Source: Osedax fenrisi (taxonomy: Eukaryota; Annelida; Polychaeta; Sabellida; Siboglinidae). Taken from it: DNA of 64,000 nucleotides. Below the pieces are notes generated by a model. It saw only the letters and a program-made list of their open reading frames with translations. It did no database searches and was not told the origin of the DNA. A program made the translations under genes and the position numbers. The stretch lies in contig OZ025240.1 in NCBI GenBank assembly GCA_964019155.1, positions 29,753,083 to 29,817,082 on the forward strand, written 5' to 3'. Below are positions 1 through 33,072 of the stretch, in pieces; the stretch's first letter is position 1; every line of letters begins with the position of its first letter.

Positions 1-169
1 GTATATATGACTGTATGACGGATTTACATATTATTAGGTGAATTATGGGAAGAATATTATGAAATTAAATCGTACAATTCTAGTGTTTTTAATATGTAGC
101 TAGGTGATGTAAATTTGAATAGTGGCATCCCTAAATTAATAGTAATATTTGTTAATTAATATTTTACAC

Positions 170-1380
170 TACTTTATAAGGTACTTTTTTAATAGGTTTA
201 ATAATGTTTATTAGTGTTTAAATTGGTTACTAGTGATCTAGTTAAGCTTGTTATTTAGTATTTAGTATAAATTCTACTATTTATAAATAATTAATTACAT
301 TAATATATATTATCACACTTCGCACGATATCACTCCCCAAGAAATAACTTCGCACTAGATTACTAGAATTCTTTAAATTACTTCTTAATCTAATTTGTAT
401 TATCTAATTTAGAGATTAAAGTTTAAATGTATTAATAAAAACTATTATAATATATAATTTTACTATCGTTATAAATATATGTGATGTATATATTTTCAAA
501 ACTGCAATATTATCGTGTGTCATATTTTATGATACACTTTCTTTACAATTTATGAAGTGATAACCCGTTCAGTTGTATAGTATGTAAATTGATATTTTAC
601 AATTATTTATAAGGTCATTTTTCATTGTATCTCATTACCATATGTATCATTAGTTATATTAGTGTTTAAATTACTTCTAAATCTAATTCGTATTGTTTAA
701 ACTTAAACGTATTAATAAAATCTATTATAATATATAATTTTACTACCGTTATAAATTATCGTGATATATATATATTATATAATATTATATTCAAAATTGC
801 AATATTATCGTGCATCATATTCTTTAAGTTAGACACTACGAATTAAATTAAGAAGTAATATAAACACTAATAAATTTACTTGTAAATGATATTAATGTGA
901 TATATTCAAAATTACCTTATAAATTTTTGTATAGTATAACATTATTAAAGTATTAAAGTGTAAAATATTAATTTACATAGTCTAAACTAAACATGTATCG
1001 CTTTATAACCTCTGTATACAGAGGGATGTAGGAGGGATATCACCTAATATGATGCAAAATAATCTGAATATTTGTTATATATATCACGAATATTATTAAT
1101 AGATGTTAAATTATATATTATAATAGCTTAAGAAGTAATTTAAACTCTAATAACATTTATGATACTATGAAATTAATGAAATATAATGAAAAATAACCAT
1201 AATATCAATTAGTTTAAAATATTAATTTGTATATTATAAACTACATGTGTTCTTCTAAAGAACACGTATCATCAAATATTATTCACGATAATCTTGCAAT
1301 TTTGTGTATATATATTACGAATATTTATGAGTAAGATTATAAATTATAATAGATTTTATTAATAAGTTGAAGATAGATAG
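170..1380. repeat. Degenerate repeat cluster with direct and inverted copies
   Basis: No gene is visible. A stretch at about 425-535 recurs as a direct copy at about 705-830 and, in inverted form, at about 1285-1370. The shared parts read like 'tataattttactaycgtt' followed by 'caatattatcgtg'. The motif 'cacttcgcacga' at about 317 recurs near 34780, so this may be a decayed dispersed element. No ends or target duplication could be fixed. Confidence 0.35.
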
Positions 1381-1408
1381 TATTATAATTATTATTGTGT
1401 TATGAGAA

Positions 1409-1591
1409 TTAATTTATATTAATATACAATGTATAATTTCTGGATAAATAAGATCGTAAATGGTTATCTTCCTTCTTGATTAGATGAATGTATCCATCAA
1501 TATGATAAAGATTATCTCCGTTATTGCCCGAGACGTCTTTCATATGTTCTCCAGGATTGAATCCGGTCTCGTCTTTATGAATGCCGTGTAT
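1409..1591 (-). CDS. Putative C-tail terminal exon of the mGluR-like gene, copy 1
   Basis: Read on the minus strand, 'tgtag' at 1592-1596 is followed by 60 open codons and TAA at 1409-1411. The peptide begins IHGIHKDETG and is rich in Asp, Glu, Gly, His and Lys (e.g. EHMKDVSGNNGDN). This is unlike the Ile/Tyr/Asn-rich junk frames of the region. A pyrimidine-rich stretch and a 'ctgac' branch-like motif lie upstream, and AATAAA lies 48 nt beyond the stop (1356-1361). The acceptor phase (0) matches the candidate donor at 9947 of the TM7 exon, giving ...HAPK|IHGIHK.... This fits the PK-[IV]-[HY]-x-I pattern that ends TM7 in mGluRs. The frame and acceptor are seen; the link to the receptor is inferred. 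Confidence 0.55.
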   Translation of the reverse strand: MHGIHKDETGFNPGEHMKDVSGNNGDNLYHIDGYIHLIKKEDNHLRSYLSRNYTLYININ

Positions 1592-1688
1592 CTACACTTG
1601 TAAGCCAGCTTATAGTCAGAAAAATTGGATAATCAAGATGCACAGATTAGAAGTTAGTATACTCATAAATATTAGTGTGTTATGAGAA

Positions 1689-1871
1689 TTAATTTATATT
1701 AATATACAATGTATAATTTCTGGATAAATAAGATCGTAAATGGTTATCTTCCTTCTTGATTAGATGAATGTATCCATCAATATGATAAAGATTATCTCCG
1801 TTATTGCCCGAGACGTCTTTCATATGTTCTCCAGGATTGAATCCGGTCTCGTCTTTATGAATGCCGTGTAT
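1689..1871 (-). CDS. Putative C-tail terminal exon, copy 2
   Basis: Second copy of the 60-codon exon, exactly 280 bp from copy 1, with the same acceptor (1872-1876) and the same TAA (1689-1691). The reading frame is unchanged, so it could serve as an alternative last exon. Unlike copy 1, I see no AATAAA shortly after its stop. Transcription running on the minus strand from 9947 would meet this copy before copy 1. Confidence 0.5.
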   Translation of the reverse strand: MHGIHKDETGFNPGEHMKDVSGNNGDNLYHIDGYIHLIKKEDNHLRSYLSRNYTLYININ

Positions 1872-1970
1872 CTACACTTGTAAGCCAGCTTATAGTCAGA
1901 AAAATTGGATAATCAAGATGCACAGATTAGAAGTTAGTATATACATATCAATATTATTGTGTTATGAGAA

Positions 1971-2112
1971 TTAATTTATATTAATATACAATGTATAATT
2001 TCTGGATAAATAAGATCGTAAATGGTTATCTTCCTTCTTGATTAGATGAATGTATCCATCAATATGATAAAGATTATCTCCGTTATTGCCCGAGACGTCT
2101 TTCATATGTTCT
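1971..2112 (-). pseudogene. Truncated third copy of the C-tail exon
   Basis: The stop and the last 46-47 codons are present, but similarity ends at 2112. The acceptor and the first 14 codons (through FNPG) are missing, so this copy cannot be spliced in like the others. Beyond 2112 the DNA changes to ordinary AT-rich sequence. Confidence 0.6.
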
Positions 2113-2230
2113 ATGTTTATAACATTACACTTATAACTAATGGAAATTTTATAACTATACTAATATCAAATTTGTATTATATAAGATTATATAACTAATT
2201 ATTTTATTAAAATATTATATTATAGTTATA

Positions 2231-2693
2231 ACAAAGATTTTGCTAAGCAAAGATATAACGCTCCCTATGCATGCAACGTAATTTAGTAATAGCCCCAACC
2301 GCTGCTAGCAGTAGTATCGAAATCACTGAAATAGATTTAGGTTCGGCTCTGTTTGCATACAACAATGTTTTCATTGCTCTATTAAATTACATGCAATATA
2401 AATTAGCTTTTACTCACTAAATATATACTTATAGCATTTCAAACATACATATCATATTTGTTTGTTATATATTAGTAATGAACACTTAGTTTTCATCATA
2501 TAAATATTAATTTAAAGCATATTATTTAACATTTTAAAAGTAAAATAGTATAGTTAAATACGAATTTACATTATAAACAACGCATAGTTCCTAAAAGTAA
2601 CCCGCTATAGGTGGCACCAAGGTATTTTGTATACAAATTCGAATTACACGATTTCGCGTAAGTGTTATATCTTTCCTTCGGAAAATCTTTGGT
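2231..2693. mobile_element. TIR element (MITE family A), copy 1
   Basis: The ends are imperfect inverted repeats of about 28 bp: ACAAAGATTTTGCTAAGC on the left, and the reverse complement of the right end reads ACCAAAGATTTTCCGAAGG. TATA-like sequence flanks both sides. Three further copies lie at 33864, 34897 and 37148, in the opposite orientation. No transposase is encoded, so the family depends on an autonomous partner. The family is not recognised by name. Confidence 0.85.
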
Positions 2694-3509
2694 TATAATA
2701 TCATTATATACCAATTCGAGTTATTCTACGAAAAATAAATTTAAATATTATATCATTTATAAAAAAATTATAATATATAAATAATTTATTTATATATAAT
2801 AAATAAATTATTCTATTATAAATTTTAAATAATGTTTTATAAATGTTAAATAAATCAATTAAAAATTATATAAATATATATAAATGTGATATTGGCATTC
2901 ACAATGTATATATCCTAAATCAATATATCTGATTGTTAACAATTTATACATGTCTGATTTTCATATATGATGTTTTTTATAAATTTATGATTATGTATTC
3001 ATGTATATATGAAGATTTAAATTTATTGATAACCTATATTATAGATAACGAGCATCGAGCATAACAAAATGCATGCTGCCTGGTAGGCTAATGAAATCAC
3101 TGGCTAGCAACATATGCTGGTCGCAATATAATATGGACGGGTCAGTGGAAAGATTCCCTTTAGGAGAACTGAAATTCATAAGATTATAATTGGTTAGAAT
3201 TTATTTAATTTAATACAACATTAATTATAATTTATTTTATAGATGTATATAATGATGTGGGAACATATAAGGTGCATACTTTTTTACTTAATCAATAAAT
3301 ATTAAAAATAAAAAATGTCTTATTTAATTTATTATTATATGTAAAATATTATTAAAATAATTTAAACTAAAGTTTATTTATATAGTACATGTTAATACAC
3401 ATTAAATACATTTCTATATGTATACAAATAATACATATAAATAAGTAAAAGTATATAACAACAATTGTATTAATTTTGTTATTATAAATGCATATATATG
3501 GGTCATATA
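2694..3509. other. AT-rich DNA without visible gene
   Basis: Simple AT-rich sequence with short A/T runs. A somewhat GC-richer patch at about 3050-3160 (gcatgctgcctggtaggc) has no open frame or recognisable motif. If the C-tail exon belongs to the receptor, this is intron. Confidence 0.4.
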
Positions 3510-3650
3510 CCAGTAAACAACAATCTAAAACATTAATATAACAATGAGTTTAATGATAACAAATATGTAGATAAGTTTGTCTTATATATAAATGGTAATA
3601 TAATTAATAGAGTACAGTATTATAATTTTTAGGAATCACTAAATATATAT

Positions 3651-3953
3651 AGTAAACAATAATTTAAAACAGTGCGCAAATAATACGCAATGTTATGTGC
3701 GCAAAACATCCTTCTTTTTTGGCTATGTTTTTATTGCGCAAAAATAATGTGCATATATATTGCGCAAAACATATTGCAGATAAAATGCGCAGGATAATTT
3801 GCATATAAAGTGCACATAAAATTCGCAAACTATTTTGCGCAATTTATACGCAAATTATGTTGCGCAAGAAAAACATAGCCAAAAAAGAGGGATATTCTTG
3901 CGCACAGAACATTGCGAATTATTTGCGCATTGTTTTAGATTATTGTTTACTGG
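3651..3953. mobile_element. Inverted-repeat element packed with GCGCA motifs
   Basis: The arms at about 3651-3748 and 3855-3953 are inverted copies. The outer end reads CAGTAAACAATAATCTAAAA on the right-hand arm's complement, and the left arm begins AGTAAACAAT. Both arms share the internal block GGCTATGTTTTT. The motif TGCGCAA and variants occur about a dozen times in roughly 300 bp, against an otherwise CG-poor background. A second, solitary terminus (CAGTAAACAACAATCTAAAA) sits at 3511-3530. The CCAGTAAACA end resembles the CCCAGCAAACAGTAA ends of the element at 63322. Confidence 0.75.
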
Positions 3954-5063
3954 GTATATAAGTGGATATTGGTTGTTAGCTACGGAACCCATATATTGAG
4001 ATACAATGTAACCCTACGAAGCGTAAAAGTTATAATGTATAACATATAAAATATATCTTCATCGTATAATCTAGCATGTCAATGTCATTTAGTAATTTAA
4101 GAACTGGTTATATTTTCATCGGTTATGATTTATTTGTTGTTATTTTATTATCTTCAAAGCCACTCTCATGCTAGTGCAATACAATTATAATGAGAGCTAA
4201 TATATATAAATATATATCAAAAACTAAACACAAACCTATTACTTTATATTATATATATAAGTGTACTTATAACCATATTAAAATTATTATATATCCATTT
4301 AGATGACAACAGCAGCCTATGATTGTCATTGACTTGCGTTCAAGATGAACAACATCAGTCAATATACGTTCACCTTCGAGATAACAACTACGTTAGCAAA
4401 TATGTATACTTGCGACTAAATAAACTATATGTTTACTTAAATAAAAATCACTCAATCTACAGGAGTGCATGATATCCAGTTACATGTCGTCTTCGAGATA
4501 ATTACATCAGTCTATAATAAGCATTTACGTGGAGCTTTATAGATGACAATAGCAGTCTCTGCTGCCTTCATGATTATCATCGAATCTCCGTGAAGCCCTC
4601 TTAGATACATGCTAGTATCGTGATTCCATATGCAACCTTATATTATATTATGTATTTAATAGATCGTGAAATATATATTCCGCCTGAAGGAATATAATGT
4701 GAAAATGTAGTCATGCCGACTTTTACATTGGGACATTATATTGTCGGTCGATGATGCATGCGTTCAGATGTGTTTAACGTTGTTCAACTGTGCTGGAGTC
4801 GATTATTATTATTATCATTATAACTATTATTATTACATTATTTACCATTTAACATATACTTAGAAGGAGTTTTGTAATTGTATCTAATTGATTGTTATTA
4901 AGTAGTGTAATTGTTTTTCCCCAAATAAAGTTTAAAACCGTTTCTTGAGTTGTCCTCGTAATTTGGTCTAAAAGTATAGAATTCTATACATTTCTAACTA
5001 CTTTAATAATATATCATCATATAATATCATCATAACTGCCTTATATAAAAGCCTATTTACAGC

Positions 5064-5160
5064 CCCATAACATCATCATATCATCCTCATAACTGCCTCA
5101 TATAATAGCATCTATCTACACATAAGGCTGTGTTTATGAGGTTGTTATGAGGATGTTATG
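5064..5160. repeat. Imperfect inverted repeat (hairpin)
   Basis: The left part (ccataacatcatcatatcat, then cctcataactgcctcata) pairs with the right part (gaggttgttatgaggatgtt, then atg). The two are separated by about 30 nt. It could be a tiny MITE remnant; no target duplication is evident. Confidence 0.5.
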
Positions 5161-8100
5161 AATCTGTTAATATTAGCTGGATAATAATCATTCTAGGTGT
5201 TATTTTATCCACACTATATATTGAATTATAAGCGTAATGACTAACGAGCATTCTAAATAATAGGTTGGCCGCTTTAATTATATTATTCCAATGTGAACTG
5301 ATAAGTATTTTCCAGTTTACAATTGCATGTTACATGAGTTTATCATTGTGAATGAACCTATACTCTTGGATATATATTATATATTGGATGAATATTATTT
5401 CTAATACTACGAGCATTAGCATAATATATATTTAAATTTTTATTTTTAATATTTTCATCTTTATCGCCGGTTAGTCATCTAAAACCTGTAGTTTTATTAT
5501 TATTTTGTTTAATTATGACATTTTTATAAGTAATATATGACTATTTCCACACACTAAAATTATCTTCACCAATTGACATATTCCAGTCAATTTTATTAGT
5601 TATAATATATCTAAGCTCATAGGAATTACTTCTATAATTATAAATACATTTGATAATTTGTTTATTTTAATTAATTTATTTTTTAAATGTTCTACATGGT
5701 GTAATATCTGATTCTGTCGATTCTGTTGATTCTAATTTCTATCGTTCTAGTCATATTTCATATATAGATGTTATAATGAATGGATTTTGTAGATTTCATA
5801 ATCTACATAATCGGTTAAAATTTGTAAAATAATTATTGTTGAGACCACATTATCTAAAATTAATTTTAATTTATTAAATGATAATTTAACTATTGATAAT
5901 ACACAAGATTTATTAATATCTAATAAAAAATTGATACAATATGAGAATTAAATAATTTACTTTAACATATTTGTCTTATCTATATATAGTAAATTATACA
6001 TAAATATTTGCATTATGCTTTCAAAAAAAAGTTCAGTATGGTTAATTTTAAATTATTCATTATAATTATTAATGTAATGTAATGTATATATTTCATGTGA
6101 TACACTTACATTTATATATTATAGGTTGATTAATTAATTTAAAGTATTCATAATTTAAAATAGTATGTACTATATTAATTAGATGTTTCTATTTATAATA
6201 GTATTATAATAGTTTTACAACATTAATTATTAATAAAAATCAACTCATCTGAAATTGGGTGATATATTTTTCTATATATTCTATATATGTTAATAATATA
6301 TTAATATAAAAAAAATATTATTATATATTTAGATCAATAATTAATTTATATTATATTATATATAACGAAGTTAATTTTAAATACAGATAGAAAACTCAGT
6401 AATACAATTAATGAATGTAACGAAACACTTATGCCATACGTCGTGAGCCTTAAACGATTTGTAACTTATTTCACATAAATATATCCAGGCATCTACTCTG
6501 CATTCAAGACGCTAATATAAAATGTATACAAATTCTCCGTGATGGAGTACCGAATATTCTGTAAGGAATTCATCAGATATGACAAGTTATATTGTATTAA
6601 TCATACTGCCTCGATCCTGATCATCTCACTTATGGTGTCACTGAAAGATATCATAAAATATAACAGATATAGATATCAGAAATATTCTTGAATATAATTT
6701 ATTAATTGTGTTAGTAGATATGATTATAAAATGGATATTAATGTTAATTGAACAACTTTTATTGAGGATGACTAGTTAATTAAAGTGTGACAGTCAATAC
6801 GTTTATATAATAGTTAGTTTTCTTTAGTCGGCATATTAGTCGAATGGATCTACTATATATACTGTTAATGGTTGTAGAGTATGTAGTATGAGTAGTATGA
6901 AGTTTTGTATTTAGTGTGAATAGAAAAGAGATAAAGTAATATATTTGAGAGGACATAAAAGTATTTGTGGTAATTAATACGGTGGTATGGTAATGATGAA
7001 CGTATTTTGCATAGCTAATATTCAATTTCCTACAACTATAATATTAACATTTAGATCACTAATATATTTTGATATTTCCTATAAGTAATGTGTGTTACCA
7101 AATAAATGAATATATTAATATATAATAATACATATTTATGGTATATATAATTTATTAAATTAATATTAATGAATAACATTACATATTACAAACATTAATT
7201 AAACATATTAATAAATATATTAATAAAATGTACACAAAATAAAGCTTAATTTGTTAAATATATATTCAATTATATTTTAATGTGTATATAAATTGTAAAA
7301 ATATACAACAATCTAAAAAATAAAAATGTAAACTACTTTAAAATATATATAATATAAAATATTCCACTTTATTAGAGATATACAACTTTAATATTACAAC
7401 GTATTGAAATATAAACTCTAAGTAGATGAGAAAGTAGCGTTTAAATTCCAACTCTATTAGTATTTAAATTTGATTCATCAATGTATAAAACTGCATATAT
7501 CTGTAATTTTATGAGGTTTATATATTTATATATATATATATAAATATATTATAAATATTTAATATTATATATGTAATATATACATCAAATTATTATTGGT
7601 AATATAATTTATAACCATATTATTCATTTTGTAAGTAAAATATACCCATTTAATATATATATATATATTTAATATATATTTATAAATATATATGTATATT
7701 AATACATACCTAAATTTTCATGATGATAACATTTAAGATTTAAAAATATATTAAATTAATTATATCAAACATATGTGTATTTATACTAAATTAAATTTAA
7801 AAATATTTCTAAATGTATTATATATTTGATTATATAATAACTCAGTTTTTTAAACTCGGTATATAATTTAATTATAATGAATTACAATGATTAATTATAC
7901 CATAATCTTACCTTGTATCATATTCTACATTTATTATCATCATACAATATTATTTATAATATTCAATACTATCATACAGATGTACACAAATAATATTGAT
8001 TATAACTTATTAGTAATTTATTTATATAATGTGTTTCTATATAAATAATATAAATAAATCAGATTTATTATTTCATGTTGTAAAGCATGAAATAATGGAG

Positions 8101-9366
8101 AAGTTTATAAACAAATGTATTTGTTTTTTGTGAGAACTTCCCCAATCATCATATTCTAGATAAGTTAGATTATCATGAGTAAACAAATATAAATATAAAT
8201 AAATAATATCAATAAGTCAAGTTAAAAATAAATGATGTAAAGAATAAAAAATATGTATCAGTAAGTTAACTGTAAAAATAAAAGATGTAAAATTATATAC
8301 AAAAACCACAGAAACGAATTGAATTATGAATGCCGAACTATAAAAGGAATAGAATAGCTAAACAATACAAATGAAAAAAATAAAAACTAAAACTAAAAAA
8401 ACAAGATGAAAGTTTAATAAATAATACCAGTAAACAAAAATAAAATATGATAATCAATTGTTTAATTGATTTTCATATTTTGATAAAAGATGTTTTTTAA
8501 ATATTTTTTAAAGTTTTTTATATAAATTTGTTGTAAATAATAATTTATTTAGACATAAATTATTCCATGATTTAGGCCTTTAAAAGATAATGATTTATGA
8601 TGATGGCTTGATTTTATATAAGGTAATTTGAAATTATGAAAAGTATTTTTGTATACATTGTTATATCTTGGAAATAAGAATGATATTCTGCTTGAGTATT
8701 TCTTTAAATGTACATTGTACATGAATAACATATTTTTATAAGTTATTAAATCTTTAAATTTTAATATATTAAAACATAAAAATAAATTGTTAGTATTAGT
8801 CAAAATAAAAATATAATTGACAATTTTAAAGATATTTTTATTTACAATTCGAACAGCCTTTTTTTGTAGTGTTTAAATACATTGAAGGGCTATATGACTT
8901 AACATGCTATTCTCTGTAGCTAACAATGGAATGTTGCGGTATGTGGTGCTACCTATACACATATGTATTAACATTCTACTCCACCGACTATTCTTTCATA
9001 ACTGATATAGATGTCATATAGTTCTTCAACTAAATCCGTGACATATACTACTATGTAAAAATAAAACAATCCACTATTTATACTGAATACAATAAATTAT
9101 CAGTCCCACAAATCTCTCTATGCTTACTTATAATGCTCTTTATGTACATATTAAAATTATGTAAACTTATGAACACATTCTTTGATGTATACGAAATGAC
9201 ATACTATAGTAATATATATATATAAACGATGATGATATATAACTCAATGCTATCATGTTTAACTCGAATGGAATATACATATAATTAAAATCTAATGATT
9301 ATCTATAGTTATACGTTTATATATTGGACATATATTTGATAGTATACTGCAATATCACTTAATTGA

Positions 9367-9388
9367 TTTAGTAGCAATTGCTACTAAA
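9367..9388. repeat. Perfect 22-bp palindrome
   Basis: The half-site TTTAGTAGCAA is followed at once by its exact reverse complement. No partner gene or known site could be assigned. Confidence 0.8.
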
Positions 9389-9938
9389 CTCTAACAATAC
9401 ATAACTAGTTATTACTTTTTACCCTGAACTTACAAATATCCGCATACTTAATATAGATGATAACCACTTATCCACGTAAATAAAATTAAATACCTTCAAT
9501 AGATTCACTAACAATTCTGTCTAGTCTATACTGATCACATAAACTCCATTACAAAATAAATATAATCCTATCAACATAATATTATATTATGAATAATATC
9601 ATATATAGACCTACCCGATACCTCACTCCATTAGTTATAATATTTTCCTCAACTTATGCATCTAGATAATGGTACTATACTTACTGTATTAACTGCTCTA
9701 TCCCTCTTACCAACATATCAATCAGAACCATCTTCAGATTAATTATATCGTCGTATCATATCTTTATGATAACTTATACTATAACTAAACTGACTTACCA
9801 TATACCATTATATTATAAATTATGTTATGTATTTATAGTGTTTAAATAATAATAAATGTTCTTAATTTATTTAATAAAATAAATGTAATTTAATTAATAT
9901 GTTAATATTCTAATTTGTTAAATATCAAAATTAATGTA

Positions 9939-30720
<20,782 letters not shown>

Positions 30721-30736
30721 CTGCAAATATATGTTG

Positions 30737-30738
<2 letters not shown>

Positions 30739-30822
<84 letters not shown>
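30739..30822. repeat. (TA)n microsatellite 18 bp from a splice acceptor
   Basis: Uninterrupted TA repeat of 42 units between 30739 and 30822, just upstream (minus strand) of the 'tttgcag' acceptor. Confidence 0.95.
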
Positions 30823-30825
<3 letters not shown>

Positions 30826-30899
30826 GTAATATAACCAGTTGGTGGACAATGCAAAATATAATCATTTGGTAACCATTTTTTATAAGATAGCCATGAAGG

Positions 30900-31769
30900 T
30901 GAAAATTTACATACTAATTAATTATGATATACTCTTTGAATATATCTAATTATTTTTTCAAAATAATGAATAATAAAATATATATAAAAATATTGTCTAC
31001 CAAATAAAAAGTATGTATAAGCTAACTCTTTTGTTGACAATATTAAGGTATGCATAAAATAATTATTTTGTGGACAATCTGAATTTTAAAGGTTTCGCTC
31101 CAACTTTATTATTTTCTGATATATATGTTCTATAATTAATGACAAATGTCATGACCTTTTTATATTTATACATATTAAATTAAATTCGTATATTCAATAT
31201 AATATTGGATAATTTAAACTATTTTACCTTTTCTATCAATCACGAACATATTATATATGGTTAGTTATATTTAAAAATAACTATATATTATTTATATCAT
31301 ATAATATCTTCATTATATAAAATAAATATGTCTTTTATTTTTATATTATGTTTATATAAGAATTTTTCGGATAATTTAAAAAGCACATGTCACATTTTAA
31401 TAATTATATTATAATTATTATTATTAAATAATATGTAAGCATAATTATAATATATATTAGATAAATTACTTAGATATAAAAACGGGCTCTATTATAGAAT
31501 CTATACGAACTAATGTAAATTTTATTTCAAAATAAAAATATGAAATTTTAATTATGAAAATGTATCATATAGTTGGTATTATGATAGCATAAGTTAACTT
31601 TAATTATCAAGTATCAATAGATTATTATATTCTTGTGTTTATTTATTAAAATATACATTTTAACATGCATTTTATATTAAAATGAAACTATTGAAATAAG
31701 TATAATTATTGATCAATATTATAATAATATTTATTATAATAATAATTATTAATTGAATATATGGATTAT
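30900..31769. other. AT-rich DNA without visible gene
   Basis: Two blocks share 'tgtctaccaaat / tgttgacaatat / ttgtggacaatc', suggesting a small decayed repeat at about 30990-31085. Similar 'gtggacacgaaattgtc...gtctaccaaatgatt' phrases appear near 48430-48510. No exon with a splice-flanked mGluR match was found here. Confidence 0.35.
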
Positions 31770-32124
31770 GGTCAAAAGCTTCGCGTATTAAATTAGTGGT
31801 TCTACAATAGCTTATGATTGGTCATTATAATTAGCGTATGTTTATTTATAGACTATCATACATGCAACGGCTTATAATTACCATATATTTATATATGTGT
31901 GTTTTATAAGCTCACTCGGGATGTAATCATTTACAGTAATGCAGCTAAAAAAACCTAAACAATATTAAAATTAACCCAACCAAATCAAACCAAACAAGTG
32001 AAAATAACTAAAACTATAAATATTAATGTTTCAACAAACAATCATACGCTATTGTAAATTCAGTAATTCGAATAAACAATTTTGCGGGCGTTCAAATCGC
32101 GCATCAATCGCGAAGCTTTTGACC
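31770..32124 (+). mobile_element. TIR element (MITE family B), copy 1
   Basis: Starts GGTCAAAAGCTTCGCG and ends with its complement. The inner part includes 'ctcactcgggatgtaat' and 'gcagctaaaaaaacc'. Copy 2 at 32688-33072 is the reverse complement of this one. No coding capacity. Confidence 0.85.
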
Positions 32125-32139
32125 AGGTACCGAATATAT

Positions 32140-32220
32140 ATATATATATATATTCAGGCCGCCGATATAATTAAGAGTTCAATTTGGGCGGTCTTACTAA
32201 TATATAAGAGCCGCCCAATT
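32140..32220. mobile_element. Fragment related to the GGCCGCCGAT hairpin element
   Basis: 'aggccgccgatataattaag', then 'agttcaattt', matches the arm of the hairpin MITE at 47050. A mirrored piece 'gggcggctcttaaatatatc' lies at 33238. Confidence 0.5.
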
Positions 32221-32687
32221 AATAAATATATGTCACTAAAGTAAATATGTTACGCTTGATTTCACACGCTAAAATATTCCATACGAGTAACATGCATAAA
32301 CTGCTTTTGTGTATTATATCATATTAAACAAATCCACAAATATATCTTATAATTATATGTATAATAATATAATCCATATATATATATATATCTATAGTTA
32401 TCCGTTATAGTAATTGTACAATTAAATATTTGTTAATAAATTTGATTTTTTATTATATTTTAATTTATTTAACTATTAGAAATCATTCGATTATTATTCG
32501 AATATGTTACGTACACATGAGATCGATATAGTTTTAGAATGTCTGTTTAATTTCAAGTAGAACCAATATATTATATATGTATAATATAATCCATCAATAT
32601 GTTATCCATTATAATACCTTATAATTTCTAATAGTACAAATTGAAATTTAATAAAAAATAAAATATTTAATTGTACAGTTGGTACCT

Positions 32688-33072
32688 GGTCAAAAGCTTC
32701 GCGATTGATGCGCAATTTGAATGCCCGCAAAATTGTTTATTCGAATTAGTGAATTTACAATAGCGTATGAATCATACGCCGTATGATTGTTTGTACAAAC
32801 ATTAATATTTTTAGTTTTAGTTATTTTCACTTGTTTGGTTTGGTTTTGTTGGGTTTATTTTTAATATTGCTAGGTTTTTTTAGCTGCATTACATCCCGAG
32901 TGAGCCTATAAAACACACACACATGTTAATGATAAGCCGTTGCATGTATGATAGTCTATAAATTGACATACGCTAATTATAATGGCCAATCATAAGCTAT
33001 TGTAAATTCACTAATTCACATAAACAATTTTGCGGGCATTCAAATTGCTCATCAATCGCGAAGCTTTTGACC
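32688..33072 (-). mobile_element. TIR element (MITE family B), copy 2, inverted
   Basis: 385 bp, GGTCAAAAGCTTCGCGATTG...CGAAGCTTTTGACC. The terminal inverted repeats extend roughly 75-90 bp. Together with copy 1 it makes a palindrome-like pair separated by about 560 bp. A degraded third relative appears at about 54640-54795 (shared 'tttatagactatcata.atgcaacgg'). Confidence 0.85.

Larger units (their letters stand above)
1398..2112. repeat. Tandem array of a 280-bp unit, two full copies and one truncated
   Basis: The unit starting 'tgttatgagaattaattt' begins at about 1398, 1678 and 1960, giving steps of 280 and 282 bp. The first two copies look identical by eye over roughly 265 bp. The third stops abruptly at 2112, after 'ttcatatgttct'. 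Each unit is richer in GC than its surroundings and contains an open minus-strand exon-like reading frame with a 3' splice acceptor (listed separately). The near identity points to a recent duplication; an assembly artefact is the main alternative. Confidence 0.9.
3955..9938. other. Long AT-rich stretch, probable intron of the receptor gene
   Basis: I see no convincing coding sequence on either strand. Two related, GC-richer blocks at about 4300-4420 and 4440-4600 share 'agatgacaa.agcagyct' and 'cttcgagataa', so a degenerate repeat lies there. A hairpin of paired 'cataacatc/gatgttatg' arms is at 5064-5160. An apparent polyadenylation motif on the minus strand (AATAAA, near 9867-9872) lies about 70 nt beyond the TGA at 9939. 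The rest is simple A/T sequence. Confidence 0.45.
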
